Assembly (NCBI GenBank): GCA_012512325.1
Contig: JAAZEL010000024.1
Span: 1-35,783, forward strand
Length of the DNA: 35,783 nucleotides
Source: Candidatus Fermentithermobacillaceae bacterium
GTDB lineage: Bacteria; Bacillota; Sulfobacillia; Fermentithermobacillales; Fermentithermobacillaceae
Direction of reading: 5' to 3'
Shown here: positions 23,864 to 33,795 of the stretch, piece after piece
How the letters are laid out: each line of letters opens with the position of its first letter
Position numbering within the stretch: position 1 is the stretch's first letter
Translations under genes and position numbers: made by a program
Notes under the pieces: model-generated
What the model was told of the DNA's origin: nothing
Seen by the model: the letters and a program-made list of their open reading frames with translations, nothing else
Databases searched by the model: none

Positions 23864-24541
23864 GACACCACCCCCAAGACTAAATAAGGCTCTTGTGTTG
23901 TCTGAATATGCTTAGCGCCGCATAAGTTGACCATAAATACCACTACGTACGGAGAGCATTCATGTCTGCCACCGACATTGAGGCCAGCACCGGTATCCAT
24001 GTCCGCACCGGCACTCATTCCACACCGGCAGTCATTTCGTCATGGGTACTGATGACTGCGCCGATATTCGCCCCATGTCGGCAATAGCTTCCTTTAGCCA
24101 GAATGTTTGGCTCCTCTTCATTGAGTGTTTGCACCTGATAGTATTATACATCCCAGAAAGAGACAATTGGGATACAAGCTGGGGGAGTTCATCATACAGG
24201 GCGCCGGCTGTACCTGCCTCGTTGTGGGCCTCAGGGCTCTGACCTTAAGGCTTCACGAGACTTCACAGTAAGCCGTAGCCGACGCCCGTTTGTTTTCTCA
24301 CGCTGTGGATCGTTCCGTCCAAAGCATTATGGCCGATATCGAGGAATCATCCGCCGACCGGAGACAACAACGTTCCCGGCACATCCGCATTATTCCCGTT
24401 GTCCGCAATGTCCGCCCGTAATGTCCGAATCGACCTCAGTGTGTGTCATCCGCCCCGGTAACCGCACTAACCGCATTGACCCAGGTGACGGCATTAACCC
24501 CATTGATCCCTGTGCGCGCGGGTCAGCGGCCTTTGCACTTG
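23864..24541. other. 678-nt gene-free stretch with degenerate repeats
   Basis: No gene is recognisable between the HtrA gene and dppF. It contains about three 17-18-bp units with CACCGGNA...CATNCC (about 23976-24033) and an inverted repeat ATCCCA...TGGGAT (24150-24173) next to a minus-strand TATAAT at 24142-24147. It also contains rough 27-bp repeats with CAATGCGGTTA-like cores (about 24455-24515) just past the dppF stop. The TATAAT lacks a good -35. I see no clear terminator for the transporter operon. Confidence 0.5.
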
Positions 24542-25495
24542 TCACTGAGAATCCATCAGATGGCAAGCCACAAGGTGGCCCGGACTCACTTCTCTGAGCT
24601 CCGGATGCTCCTTGCACGCGTCAAAGGCATGGTCGCAGCGTCTTGCAAACCGGCACTCAGGAGGAGGATCGATAGGCGATGCGACCTCTCCCCTGATCAG
24701 AATGCGTTCTCTCTTGTGCCTAATGTCCGGGATGGGGATGGCAGACAGCAACGCTTTCGTGTACGGGTGCAGCGGATTCTCGAACAGCTCTTCAGTCGGC
24801 GCCTTCTCCACGATCTTGCCCAAGTACATAACGGCTACTTCATCTGAAATGTGATGGACCACCGACAAGTCATGGGTGATGAAGATATAAGAAAGCCCGA
24901 ATAGCATTTGAAGCTCTTTGAGCAAGTTGAGGATTTGGGCCTGAATTGAAACGTCAAGGGCAGACACCGGCTCGTCGCAAACGATGAATTTGGGTTCCAC
25001 TGCTAACGCCCGGGCTATTCCCACGCGCTGGCGGCGGCCGCCGTCAAGCTCATGGGGGTATGAGTTAAACAGCCGGCCGGCAAGCCCCACAGTGGCCATC
25101 AATTCGGCAACCCGGTCATCCACTTCTCTCTTGGACCTGAAAAGCTTGTTTGCGATGATGGGCTCGCTGATTATCTGGCTTACTGTCTTACGTGGGTCAA
25201 GGGATGAATAGGGGTCCTGGAAAATGAGCTGCATCTCCCTGCGATAGCTCCTGAGCCCGCTCTTGTGCAGCTTGGTGATATCCCTGCCTTCGAACAAAAT
25301 CCTGCCTGAAGTGGGCTCAATCAACCTCAAGATGGTTCTGCCGACGGTAGTCTTTCCGCAGCCTGATTCTCCAACCAACCCAAGGGTCTTGCCCCGCTCC
25401 ACCGAGAAGTCAATGCCGTCCACTGCGCGCACCGTGCCCCGTCTGGTCTTGAAGTGCTTTACCAGATCATCAACTTCCAGAATTATGTCACTCAT
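24542..25495 (-). CDS. Oligopeptide/dipeptide ABC transporter ATPase (DppF/OppF type)
   Basis: Second ATP-binding subunit of the peptide importer. The 317-residue product has Walker A GESGCGKT, a signature loop reading LDGGRRQR rather than the usual LSGGQ, Walker B FIVCDEP, and the H-loop in ITHDLSVV. The C-terminal oligopeptide extension has the Cys set [14 protein letters not shown]. It overlaps the upstream ATPase gene by 4 nt (ATGA), so the two are translationally coupled. It is the last gene of the five-gene operon. Transported substrate cannot be told from sequence. Confidence 0.95.
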   Translation of the reverse strand: MSDIILEVDDLVKHFKTRRGTVRAVDGIDFSVERGKTLGLVGESGCGKTTVGRTILRLIEPTSGRILFEGRDITKLHKSGLRSYRREMQLIFQDPYSSLDPRKTVSQIISEPIIANKLFRSKREVDDRVAELMATVGLAGRLFNSYPHELDGGRRQRVGIARALAVEPKFIVCDEPVSALDVSIQAQILNLLKELQMLFGLSYIFITHDLSVVHHISDEVAVMYLGKIVEKAPTEELFENPLHPYTKALLSAIPIPDIRHKRERILIRGEVASPIDPPPECRFARRCDHAFDACKEHPELREVSPGHLVACHLMDSQ

Positions 25496-26499
25496 GGGTT
25501 GTCTGCCCCCCTCTTTATGTGGAATCCCGGACGGCTGTAATATGCGCTGCAGCGAACGTAATGGGTGTCGGAAATCCTATGCGCGGTCTGGGGCTGGGTA
25601 CAATCGTCGCCCGCATACGGGCAACGTGGACGGAAAGCACACCCTTCCGGCAGCCGCGTGGGATCAGGCGGAAGACCGTAGATTGGCGTAAGCATGGCTC
25701 GCCTGTCTTTGATATAGGGTATGGAGTTAAACAACCCTTCCGTATACGGGTGCTTGGTCCTGAGGAAAACATCCTCCAAAGTGCCTTTCTCAACTATGTT
25801 GCCCGCGTACATCACCGCCACTTCGTCGCAGATTTCAGCCACGATGCCTAGATCATGGGTGATCATTATGAGGGAAGTCTGGTACTGGCGGCGCAGATTC
25901 TGCATTAGGTCGAGCACCTGTGCCTGGATGGTAACGTCCAAGGCTGTAGTGGGTTCATCGGCAATCAGCAGTTTCGGACGGCATGCCAGGGCAATCGCAA
26001 TTACAACCCGCTGTTTCATTCCGCCTGAAAACTGAAACGGATATTCGGCTGCACGCTCACCGGGAATGCCGACCATTTCCAGCATTTCAGCGGCACGCTT
26101 CTGAGCCTCGGCATAGGAGACGTCTTCATGCAAATAGATGCTTTCGGCTATCTGCTCCCCGACGGTGAAGACGGGGTTAAGCGCTGTCATAGGATCTTGG
26201 AAAATCATAGAAATATCCTTGCCGCGGATCTTTTCCAGTTCACTCTCAGACATGCTCAGCAGGTCATGGCCGTCGAGTTCCATACGTTCGCATTCCACAA
26301 CGCCGGGCGGGTCGGGTACCAGACGGAGTAGGGCCAGAGCGGTGGTGGTCTTGCCTGCACCGGTTTCACCCACCAGACCTACGGACGTCCCGCGGCGGAT
26401 CTGGAGGTCCAAACCGTTAACCGCGCGTACGATGCCGCCTTCGGTCTCATAACGGACCACAAGGTTTTTCAGGTCGAGAACCAAGTCTTTTTCGTTCAT
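25492..26499 (-). CDS. Oligopeptide/dipeptide ABC transporter ATPase (DppD/OppD type)
   Basis: First ATP-binding subunit of the importer. The 335-residue product has Walker A GETGAGKT, signature FSGGMKQR, Walker B LLIADEP and H-loop ITHDLGIV, and the C-terminal extension with Cys residues in [15 protein letters not shown]. It forms a heterodimer with the downstream ATPase on the cytoplasmic side of the two permeases. The ATG at 26499 has AGGTGATG upstream, and the gene lies 11 nt after the permease gene. Confidence 0.95.
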   Translation of the reverse strand: MNEKDLVLDLKNLVVRYETEGGIVRAVNGLDLQIRRGTSVGLVGETGAGKTTTALALLRLVPDPPGVVECERMELDGHDLLSMSESELEKIRGKDISMIFQDPMTALNPVFTVGEQIAESIYLHEDVSYAEAQKRAAEMLEMVGIPGERAAEYPFQFSGGMKQRVVIAIALACRPKLLIADEPTTALDVTIQAQVLDLMQNLRRQYQTSLIMITHDLGIVAEICDEVAVMYAGNIVEKGTLEDVFLRTKHPYTEGLFNSIPYIKDRRAMLTPIYGLPPDPTRLPEGCAFRPRCPYAGDDCTQPQTAHRISDTHYVRCSAYYSRPGFHIKRGADNP

Positions 26500-26510
26500 G
26501 ATTGCATCAC

Positions 26511-27410
26511 CTATTGTTTCAGTCTAGGATCCAGAGCATCTCTTAGGCCATCGCCGACAAGGTTGAAAGCGAGCACGGTGATCATAATCGCTAAGCCCGG
26601 GAAAAAGGTTAGGTAAGGGTAGTCGCGGATGAACTCCCGGCCGCTTGAGAGCATGGCTCCCCATTCAGGCGCAGGTACAGGAACACCAAGGCCCAAGAAG
26701 CTCAAATGGGATGCGGTCAAAATACCGTTTGCCACACCCATCGTAACCTGAACGATTATGGGCGCCATGGAGTTCGGCAACACGTGGCCGAAGATGATCT
26801 GGAAGTCGTTCAAACCGCACACGTGAGCGGCTTCGATGTATTCCTGATCTCGCACGGGCAACACCGCCGCCCGGGCAGTGCGTGCAAACATGGGCACATA
26901 GACCAGACCTGTTGCAAGCATCAGAACCCAGAGGCTTTGTCCGAAGGCAGCCATGATGGCGATACCCAGCAACACAGATGGTATCCCCATGAAGATCTCG
27001 CAGAACCTCAAGATGAGGTTTTCAACCGCACCCCCGAAATAGCCGGCAATAAGGCCGAGAGTGCTCCCTACGGCACAAGATATCGCTACCGATACGATAC
27101 CCACGGACAAGGAGTATTTGGCGCCGTAGAGCACACGGATGAATATGTCCCGGCCATATTGGTCAGTACCGAAGGGGTGATTAGCCGAGGGAGGCTGCAA
27201 ACGGTTTCTCACGTTTTGCTGAACGATGTCTTTGCTGTAATCGAAGGTGAACTGCGCGATGATTGCAACTATTATCAACAAAAGCACAACGAAAAGCCCA
27301 ACCATTGCGCTGGGGCTCTTTTTGTAGTTTCGCCAGACTTCAGCGGCAAGGCTGCGCTTCTTGTAGGCCCTGATTTCGTCTAAGGAGTACTTTCTTTGTT
27401 CGGTTGCCAT
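26511..27410 (-). CDS. Peptide ABC transporter permease (DppC/OppC type)
   Basis: Inner-membrane permease with the N-terminal OppC-type domain and about six helices. The cytoplasmic coupling loop reads EAAHVCGLNDFQIIFGHVLP, a good EAA motif for docking the ATPases. I prefer the ATG at 27410, which has AAGGGAGG 8 nt upstream and gives 299 residues, over the GTG at 27419. It starts 14 nt after the other permease gene, as expected in an operon. Confidence 0.94.
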   Translation of the reverse strand: MATEQRKYSLDEIRAYKKRSLAAEVWRNYKKSPSAMVGLFVVLLLIIVAIIAQFTFDYSKDIVQQNVRNRLQPPSANHPFGTDQYGRDIFIRVLYGAKYSLSVGIVSVAISCAVGSTLGLIAGYFGGAVENLILRFCEIFMGIPSVLLGIAIMAAFGQSLWVLMLATGLVYVPMFARTARAAVLPVRDQEYIEAAHVCGLNDFQIIFGHVLPNSMAPIIVQVTMGVANGILTASHLSFLGLGVPVPAPEWGAMLSSGREFIRDYPYLTFFPGLAIMITVLAFNLVGDGLRDALDPRLKQ

Positions 27411-27424
27411 ACACGTCACCTCCC

Positions 27425-28354
27425 TTACTGCGAATAGCGCGCTTTGATGCGTGGATCGGCGTAAGCATAAGCTATGTCAACCAACAACATGGTTACCGTC
27501 ATGATCATGGTAAATAGCATGATGCATCCCGTTGCTAGCGGGATGTCCCGATGGTTTATTGCAAACACAGTCAAGCGTCCCACACCGGGCCAAGCAAACA
27601 CGGTTTCAATGGCAACTGCGCCCCCGAAAGCATTGCCCAGGGTGGAACCGAAGATGGTTATGATGGGAATCAAGGCATTCTTGAGGGCATGCTTGTAGAT
27701 GACCACTCTTTCGCTGACGCCCTTGGCCCGGGCTGTACGCACGTAGTCCTGTCTGATTACCTCGAGCATTGAGGAACGGGTAATACGCGTCAGGTGGCCC
27801 GCCTGGCCGGCCCCCAGGGTAATGGCAGGAAGTATTACAGAAGAAAAACCATGGATTCCACCCGACGGCAACCATCCCAGTCTCAAGGCAAACAAGATAA
27901 TGAGCAGCAAACCTAGCCAGAAGCTGGGCATAGACACCCCCAGCATGGCAGTAACCATGCTGAAACCATCCAGCCACGACCTGTGATGGGTGGCTGCGGC
28001 AATCCCCAGAGGGACGGAAATCAGCATGGCAACGATGATGCTTCCAAACGCCAATTTCGCTGTAGCCGGAAACCGCGCCTTGAAAACGTCAATCACAGGT
28101 TGTTTCATAGACAGGGACATGCCGAAGTCGCCTCTCAGGAGATTGCCCATATACCGGAAATAGCGTTGGATCAAGGGGCCGTCCAGACCCAACTCCTTGC
28201 GTAGTTGTTCGATTTCTTCTTCTGTCGCTTCCTGGGGCGCCATAAAGGCAACTATGTCGCCCGGCGCCAGGTCCATCAAGAAAAACACGACAAGGGACAC
28301 TCCCAGGAACACCGGTATCATCAGCAGTATTCGCCGTACAATGTATCGACCCAT
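27425..28354 (-). CDS. Peptide ABC transporter permease (DppB/OppB type)
   Basis: First permease of the importer, 309 residues with about six membrane helices, opening MGRYIVRRILLMIPVFLGVS as is typical for DppB. The coupling loop contains DYVRTARAKGVSERVV, the EAA-like segment. The ATG at 28354 has GGGAGGA 8-9 nt upstream. It follows the binding-protein gene after 116 nt that contain a strong stem-loop. Confidence 0.95.
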   Translation of the reverse strand: MGRYIVRRILLMIPVFLGVSLVVFFLMDLAPGDIVAFMAPQEATEEEIEQLRKELGLDGPLIQRYFRYMGNLLRGDFGMSLSMKQPVIDVFKARFPATAKLAFGSIIVAMLISVPLGIAAATHHRSWLDGFSMVTAMLGVSMPSFWLGLLLIILFALRLGWLPSGGIHGFSSVILPAITLGAGQAGHLTRITRSSMLEVIRQDYVRTARAKGVSERVVIYKHALKNALIPIITIFGSTLGNAFGGAVAIETVFAWPGVGRLTVFAINHRDIPLATGCIMLFTMIMTVTMLLVDIAYAYADPRIKARYSQ

Positions 28355-28390
28355 AATTACGTCCTCCCGAAAGCCAGTCTAGTAGAATCC

Positions 28391-28425
28391 AATCCCCCAA
28401 TCCCCGTACCGAGCATTGGGGGATT
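28391..28425 (-). repeat. 11-bp perfect stem-loop between the binding protein and permease genes
   Basis: AATCCCCCAAT (28391-28401) is the exact reverse complement of ATTGGGGGATT (28415-28425), with a 13-nt loop. On the minus strand no U-run follows. Such intercistronic stems in transporter operons usually protect the abundant binding-protein mRNA or partly terminate transcription; that role is inferred here. Confidence 0.7.
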
Positions 28426-28470
28426 CGTCACCTTATTCCATGCCTCGGCTACATGTGAGGGAGGCAACAA

Positions 28471-30030
28471 TCACTCGATGATTCTCTCTATCATCTTGAA
28501 CTGGTGAACCAGAGCCGGGTGGAGTAATGCGCCTCTTACACCCTTAGCCGCACCTGCTGCCAAAGTGGCCTGCGCTATAGGTACCCAGTTGACGATCTCG
28601 GTCGTAAGGAGTATCTGTAGTTCTTCGTACATCTGGGCACGTTTTGCAGGGTCTGTTTCAGACGCTGCAGCGTCGATCTTGGCATCAAGCTCCGGATCGT
28701 TGTGATTTGTGTAGAAGGAACGGCCTCCTTTAGAGTGGATCGGGTTCCTGAACATGTAGTCCGCGTTCATACCCGGAGTCCATGAGGTGACAAATACTTC
28801 AACGGTCGGATCAGTTGCCAGTCTATCCATAAAGGCTGCTTGCTGCAGGAATTCTACAGATACCTCTATGCCGTACCTGGCCATCTGCGCCTGGAAGTTC
28901 TCCGCCATCTTCACGCGGTGTGCTGCGTCAGAGGTAACCAGGTGGAGCTTGAGCCCCTGAACCCCAAGCTCATCGAACATCTGTTGCGCCTTATCCGGGT
29001 CGTACGGAATACCTTCAATATCTGCATAGTACTCCATATCCCGGCACATGATGCTTGTAGAAGCCTGTGCATAGCCGTCCCACGCGGCTAGTATCATTTC
29101 TTCTTTGTCAATTGCATAGGCAACGGCTTTGCGGAACTTGGGATTTGAGACAATGGAATCAAAGTTGGATAAGTTGAACCCAATGAAGTGCTGTCCGCGG
29201 CCGGTTACGGTGATAAGCTGCAGGTTCGGGTCCTGCTCCAGACGCGGCCAATCGCTCGGATTGGGCGACAGGATGAGGTCTACTTCGCCGTTTTCAAGGG
29301 CTATCATACGGGCTGACGCTTCAGGAATCATGCGGAAGACAAGGCGCTTGGTGTTGGGCACGGGATAGAGAGTACACTCCTCAAACCTCACGAGAGACAC
29401 GTAATCGCCCGGGACGAACTCTTCGTACATCCAAGGACCGGTACCGATCTTCACGGCTTCTTCTTCGGGCATGCTTTCAAAGGCTTCCTTGGACAGGATT
29501 GCCAAAGAGTTTGCAGCAAAGGCGTAGTTGAAGTCCACGTCTCCGGCGTGCAGCTTGACTTCAAAGGTGAGCTCATCAATGGGTATGAACTCCTTAATCT
29601 TTCCTACATACGGAGCGGTAATGGGCTTTTGGGCAGCTCTCTCGAAGGTAAACTGCACATCGTCCACATCGAGGATGGTGCCGTCGTGGAACTTAACCCC
29701 TTCCTTCAGTTTGAACCTCCAATGGTCAGGGGCTATCATTTCCCAAGTGTCAACTAGCTCGCCTTCGTTCCTCATACGCTCGAGGTTGGTGTCGGTCAAC
29801 AGGTCGTGGGTACAATCCTGTACTATCTGGTCGGTTTCCGCCGTGGTCATCATCGGGTCAATGGTTGTGAATTCGTCTGCTACGGCGATGATTATTTCCT
29901 CTTTGTACCGCGGCCCGCCGCTGGGTTCGCCGCCGGGCTCCTGCTGCGGTTCCTTGGGAGTACAACCGCTAATCACGCCGACAGCCATAATCATGCAAAG
30001 CAACAGTGCAATACTCTTTCTCAGACTCAA
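28471..30030 (-). CDS. Peptide ABC transporter substrate-binding lipoprotein (family 5)
   Basis: Extracytoplasmic receptor of the importer. The 519-residue product has a lipoprotein signal ending GVISGC (lipobox Cys about residue 23), a Pro/Gly/Glu-rich linker, then the family 5 solute-binding fold with HWRFKLKEGVKFHDGT and the KFRKAVAYAIDKEE segment near the hinge. The start is a TTG at 30030, supported by GGAGG 7 nt upstream. It is the first gene of the operon (binding protein, DppB, DppC, DppD, DppF). The 850-nt region upstream must contain the promoter, which I could not locate. Peptides are the likely ligand, nickel or others cannot be excluded. Confidence 0.95.
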   Translation of the reverse strand: MSLRKSIALLLCMIMAVGVISGCTPKEPQQEPGGEPSGGPRYKEEIIIAVADEFTTIDPMMTTAETDQIVQDCTHDLLTDTNLERMRNEGELVDTWEMIAPDHWRFKLKEGVKFHDGTILDVDDVQFTFERAAQKPITAPYVGKIKEFIPIDELTFEVKLHAGDVDFNYAFAANSLAILSKEAFESMPEEEAVKIGTGPWMYEEFVPGDYVSLVRFEECTLYPVPNTKRLVFRMIPEASARMIALENGEVDLILSPNPSDWPRLEQDPNLQLITVTGRGQHFIGFNLSNFDSIVSNPKFRKAVAYAIDKEEMILAAWDGYAQASTSIMCRDMEYYADIEGIPYDPDKAQQMFDELGVQGLKLHLVTSDAAHRVKMAENFQAQMARYGIEVSVEFLQQAAFMDRLATDPTVEVFVTSWTPGMNADYMFRNPIHSKGGRSFYTNHNDPELDAKIDAAASETDPAKRAQMYEELQILLTTEIVNWVPIAQATLAAGAAKGVRGALLHPALVHQFKMIERIIE

Positions 30031-30880
30031 TGCCTTCCCTCCTAGGATAGAAGTAACGCCTTGATTCTGTAGAACAGGTACATAACGAGGCTGCTGAAGT
30101 CACGTCTGCCGGCACCACCTCCTGAGAATCCGGCTGGATTGTCAGAACCTGACGCCAGCCGGTCCTTTGTCTTGCCTCTAGTGTCCGGCGGCTCCCCGGG
30201 ATCCGTATGGGCCTGCCCTGAAAGATCGGTTTCTCGTGGGGGTGGGTCACTCTAGGCACATCACTACGATACTTCGACCATCTCATGGGATTTGGCACTG
30301 TATTTATCTGAGGAAATACTGGCACAAACCATCTGGAAGAAAACATGGTGTTAGTGCCCGAGCGCTTGCTGCGGTTTTCCGCAGGACCATGCAGGTGCCT
30401 GGGACTGGTACATGTAGTGCTTCAATCAGTGCCTGGTCTGTGTGATGTTTGTCTCAGCCCTTGATATCCACCCTCGGAATCAATGTTTTGCCATCCCGGA
30501 ACTCAGCCGCTAATGCCCCCTTGCTTTCTGCTTTGATTCTCCAGTTTGGCGTCATGTGGTTCAAAGACACTTACTCACTTCTGATTAAGAAACTTCTGAA
30601 TAGCTTGAACTGCCTCATTGCTAATGCGCATATTTCTACATTGAGTTGAAAAAATCCTCCCTCCACAACATGGGTTTTTCCTATCAGCTAACTGCCGCTG
30701 GTATTCTCGGCTTCGGCAAGATACAGGTTTCGGTAAATCACCGGCCATACCAGTGCCGGGGAGTGTTAACAAGAAAGGGGGATAGACATATCAAGTGAAT
30801 CCTCATGCATCATCCAAGCCAAGTTTATCGGGGATGAAAGGCGAAAAGGGTTATTCTCCCACCCGTCTTCTACCCGTCTC
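30031..30880. other. 850-nt gene-free stretch between the transporter operon and murA
   Basis: No convincing gene is present. A 6-bp hairpin CTGCGG-TTTT-CCGCAG lies at 30369-30384. On the minus strand two short frames look protein-like but are broken by stops and lack ribosome binding sites. One ends ...NEAVQAIQKFLNQK (30575-30772). The other begins MTPNWRIKAESKG and ends near 30463. They could be remains of a decayed gene, but I cannot assign a family. No T-box or riboswitch signature was recognised for the transporter operon. Confidence 0.4.
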
Positions 30881-30893
30881 CTACCCGTCTTCT
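30861..30893. repeat. 11-bp x3 tandem repeat across the end of murA
   Basis: Three 11-bp units, ACCCGTCTTCT or ACCCGTCTCCT (30861, 30872, 30883), followed by a partial fourth, straddle the murA stop codon (30881-30883). On the minus strand each unit carries GGGTAG, so the repeat reiterates the region around the stop. Confidence 0.8.
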
Positions 30894-32137
30894 ACCCGCT
30901 GGACATCAGCGCCCAATGCCGTAAGCTTGTCTACCACAGACTCATAGCCCCGTTCGATAATCTCAAGCCCGTACACTTCGGTGGTGCCTTCAGCGGACAG
31001 CCCGGCCACCATCAGGCTGGCGCCTGCCCTTAAGTCAGTGGCCCTCACCGGGGAGCCCACAAGCCGGGAGGTTCCTTCTACCACAGCGGTCTTGCCTTGG
31101 ACCTTGATGTTGGCTCCCATCTTCACCAGTTCACTTATGTACCCGAATCTGTTTTCGAACACCGATTCTTGGATGACGCTGACCCCGCGGGCCCGGCTGA
31201 GCATGGCCGTCAGAGGCTGCTGGGCATCGGTGGGGAAGCCGGGGTATGGCAGGGTTTTTACGTTCACCGGATCAGGGCGTTCAGGCCCGATAACTCTCAC
31301 ATAATCTCCGTTTTCTTCTGTCTCCGCACCTGCTTCCCTGAGTTTAGCGATTACAGGCTCAAGGTGCTTGGTTATTACGCCGTGGACCTCAACATCCCCG
31401 CCTGTGGCCACTGCTGCCATCATGTAAGTGGCGGCTTCTATGTTGTCCGGGATGACCGAATGGCAGGTGCTTTTCAGGGCCTTGACACCCTTGACCCTGA
31501 TGATGTCCGTGCCCGCCCCGTGGATCCTGGCCCCCATGGAGTTGAGACAGTTGGCCAAATCCACCACATGGGGTTCTTTGGCTGCGTTTTCGATAAGGGT
31601 GGTGCCTTCGGCCATGCATGCGGCCAGCATGATGTTGATAGTCGCTCCCACGCTGGGGATATCCAAGTATATGGGGGCGCCTTCCAGTTTCCTTGCGCCG
31701 AGCCGCACAACACCGCCTTCCACGGATACTTCGGCGCCCAGGGCCCTAAAGCCTTTCAGGTGCTGGTCTATGGGTCTTGGGCCGATGTCGCACCCTCCCG
31801 GGAGACCTACCTCTGCCCTTCCGAACTTAGCCAGGAGCACACCCATGAGGTAGTAGGAGGCCCTGAGTTTCCGTACCAGGTCATAAGGGGCAACATGGGA
31901 CGAAAAACCGTTGGGGGAAATGGTCATGGTGTTCTCGTTGAGGGAAACAAGCGCGCCCAGATCCTGAAGGATCTGGGCGAACACCTGCACATCACGTATA
32001 GCAGGGACGTTTTCGAGAGTAGACTGCCCGTCTCCAAGAAGTACCGCCGGTATTATGGCTACCGAGGAATTCTTGGAACCTCCGATTCTCACGCTCCCTT
32101 TGAGCCTATTGCGTCCTTGGATTACAAGCTTTGCCAT
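30881..32137 (-). CDS. murA: UDP-N-acetylglucosamine 1-carboxyvinyltransferase
   Basis: Transfers enolpyruvate from PEP to UDP-GlcNAc, the first committed step of peptidoglycan synthesis; target of fosfomycin. The 418-residue product has the N-terminal GSKNSSVAIIPA (catalytic Lys in the KN motif) and the active-site loop GGCDIGPRPID with Cys116, so it is expected to be fosfomycin-sensitive. It also has PGFPTDAQQP and FENRFGY near the C-terminus. Length is typical. The ATG at 32137 follows GGGAGACGGAAACC. It is 72 nt downstream of the LysM/M23 gene on the same strand. Confidence 0.97.
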   Translation of the reverse strand: MAKLVIQGRNRLKGSVRIGGSKNSSVAIIPAVLLGDGQSTLENVPAIRDVQVFAQILQDLGALVSLNENTMTISPNGFSSHVAPYDLVRKLRASYYLMGVLLAKFGRAEVGLPGGCDIGPRPIDQHLKGFRALGAEVSVEGGVVRLGARKLEGAPIYLDIPSVGATINIMLAACMAEGTTLIENAAKEPHVVDLANCLNSMGARIHGAGTDIIRVKGVKALKSTCHSVIPDNIEAATYMMAAVATGGDVEVHGVITKHLEPVIAKLREAGAETEENGDYVRVIGPERPDPVNVKTLPYPGFPTDAQQPLTAMLSRARGVSVIQESVFENRFGYISELVKMGANIKVQGKTAVVEGTSRLVGSPVRATDLRAGASLMVAGLSAEGTTEVYGLEIIERGYESVVDKLTALGADVQRVEDG

Positions 32138-32209
32138 GGTTTCCGTCTCCCGAATATCTGCTATACCGTGATTCCCTTTACATAGTTGTCTGTTTGTGAA
32201 AAAGGTTAG

Positions 32210-33703
32210 CTACTTATAGAAACTCAACGGGTCTTTGGCGACACCTTCCACATGGACCTCGAAGTGGAGGTGCGGCCCTGTAGACCGACCTGTACTGCCC
32301 ACATATCCTATGACATCGCCCTTCTTCACTTCCTGTCCCGTGGATACCTTGATCTCAGACAAGTGGGCGTACCATGTCTGCATATCGCTCCCGTGAGCTA
32401 CCTTGACGAGATTTCCGTAACCCCCGTTCCATCCGGCGAAAACAACCATCCCCGAATCCGCCGCTCTCACGGGCGTGCCTGCCGGAGCGCCAATGTCCAC
32501 TCCCCTGTGATACGTGCCCCACCTCGGGCCGAAGTTGGAAGTTATCGTGCCTTGTACAGGCCATGCCAGTTCTCCTGAACCCATCTCAGGCACTTGCTTG
32601 TTGCCTTTCACGACCTTCCGGGTTTCCGGATAGGACAGGATCTTTTCGGAGAGCCTGCGCCTGCCGACTTCCTGGCCGTTCTCCCTCTGAATCTCCTCTA
32701 CGATCTCCTTCTGGCCGCTCTTGCCTGCTTGGATCACCGTTTCCTGCCACGGCCACATGGAAGAATCGTAGGTCACTTCAGTGGAAAAAGGAATTGACAC
32801 AGTGTAGGTTACAAGCTCACGGCTGTACAGGGTAACATAGGGATCGGGGACAATCAGGTTGAGGTTATCTCCAGGCTTGATTAGGTCGCCTTGGATATTG
32901 GGGTTTGCCCTTCTCAGTTCTTCAACGGTCATGTTGTTGGCCTGGGCAATAGCCCACAAGCTGTCTCCACGCTGGACCACATAGCTGAGCATCTTGTCCG
33001 TGCCCCGGGTAAGGATAGCCACTGCTTCGTCCTTGCTGCGGAACAAGTCTGTGGGCACCTCTTGCTCGACTATGTCGATCCTTTCTTTTATAAGCACTTC
33101 TTCAACGGTGGCATGCCCCGCGTCTACAATGCTGCTTATGTAGTTTTTCCTGAGATCATCGAGCGCCCCGCGGGCCGCATCTTCAGAACACAGGGCTACC
33201 ACATCTTCTCCGTTTACACAAACCACATAGCCCTTGGCGACGAATCCGATCCTTTCTTTGAGGGTCTCACCGAGCCGGTCGGGATCGGTAACTTCCAAAC
33301 CTTTTTCCCATTTGACCTTCTGGCAATCCACCTGACATGAAGGGATGGCTTCCGCACCAACCCTAAACGATTCCTCTTCTGAAAGCCTCCACACAATCTG
33401 GTCTATAATGCTTGGGTCGTCGGTATATCCGATGAGCTCGCCGTCAGCGGTGACGGCGTACAGGCTGGGGCGGTTGGCGTTGGCCATTGTGACTGCCAAG
33501 ATGGCTATGGCCGCGACCGCCACCCCTATAGTTATGTACAGGGCATTTCTGTTAAGTCTGCGCGTCCTAAGCTTTCTGCCTCCGGCTCCTGACGCATCCG
33601 GCACGTTCGTTCTTCTAGGCTTCCGCCGCCCGGGCGGCAGGCCTGACTCGGCCTTCTCTACGTTCATGCAAGTTTCATCCATTTGTCTTGCCGCACTCAA
33701 CAC
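32210..33703 (-). CDS. Membrane-anchored cell-wall endopeptidase with LysM, G5 and M23 domains
   Basis: Likely D,L- or D,D-endopeptidase acting on peptidoglycan. The 497-residue product has a basic cytoplasmic N-terminus (about 1-52), one membrane helix (about 53-73), a long extracytoplasmic region, LysM (about 252-296, YVVQRGDSLWAIAQANNM), a G5-like domain (about 305-380, with PFSTEVTYDSSM and KGNKQVPE) and a C-terminal M23 domain. Zinc ligands are visible in HRGVDIGAP and HLHFEVHV. The start is a GTG at 33703 with a weak ribosome binding site; ATGs at 33682 and 33667 are alternatives. The murA neighbour and BofA further on suggest growth- or sporulation-related wall remodelling, but this is inference. 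Confidence 0.92.
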   Translation of the reverse strand: MLSAARQMDETCMNVEKAESGLPPGRRKPRRTNVPDASGAGGRKLRTRRLNRNALYITIGVAVAAIAILAVTMANANRPSLYAVTADGELIGYTDDPSIIDQIVWRLSEEESFRVGAEAIPSCQVDCQKVKWEKGLEVTDPDRLGETLKERIGFVAKGYVVCVNGEDVVALCSEDAARGALDDLRKNYISSIVDAGHATVEEVLIKERIDIVEQEVPTDLFRSKDEAVAILTRGTDKMLSYVVQRGDSLWAIAQANNMTVEELRRANPNIQGDLIKPGDNLNLIVPDPYVTLYSRELVTYTVSIPFSTEVTYDSSMWPWQETVIQAGKSGQKEIVEEIQRENGQEVGRRRLSEKILSYPETRKVVKGNKQVPEMGSGELAWPVQGTITSNFGPRWGTYHRGVDIGAPAGTPVRAADSGMVVFAGWNGGYGNLVKVAHGSDMQTWYAHLSEIKVSTGQEVKKGDVIGYVGSTGRSTGPHLHFEVHVEGVAKDPLSFYK

Positions 33704-33795
33704 AAACCCGCCAATTCCTAACTCCGCTGGATATCGTGGCCCTTCCTCCTACTTAAAGTGCAGCCCTTCCCTCCTTCCGAGAAATTCCGCGTTTA

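Noticed and set aside
31097-32185. 362-residue plus-strand open frame opposite murA
   Set aside because: It is the antisense shadow of an unmistakable MurA and shows no family motif or ribosome binding site.
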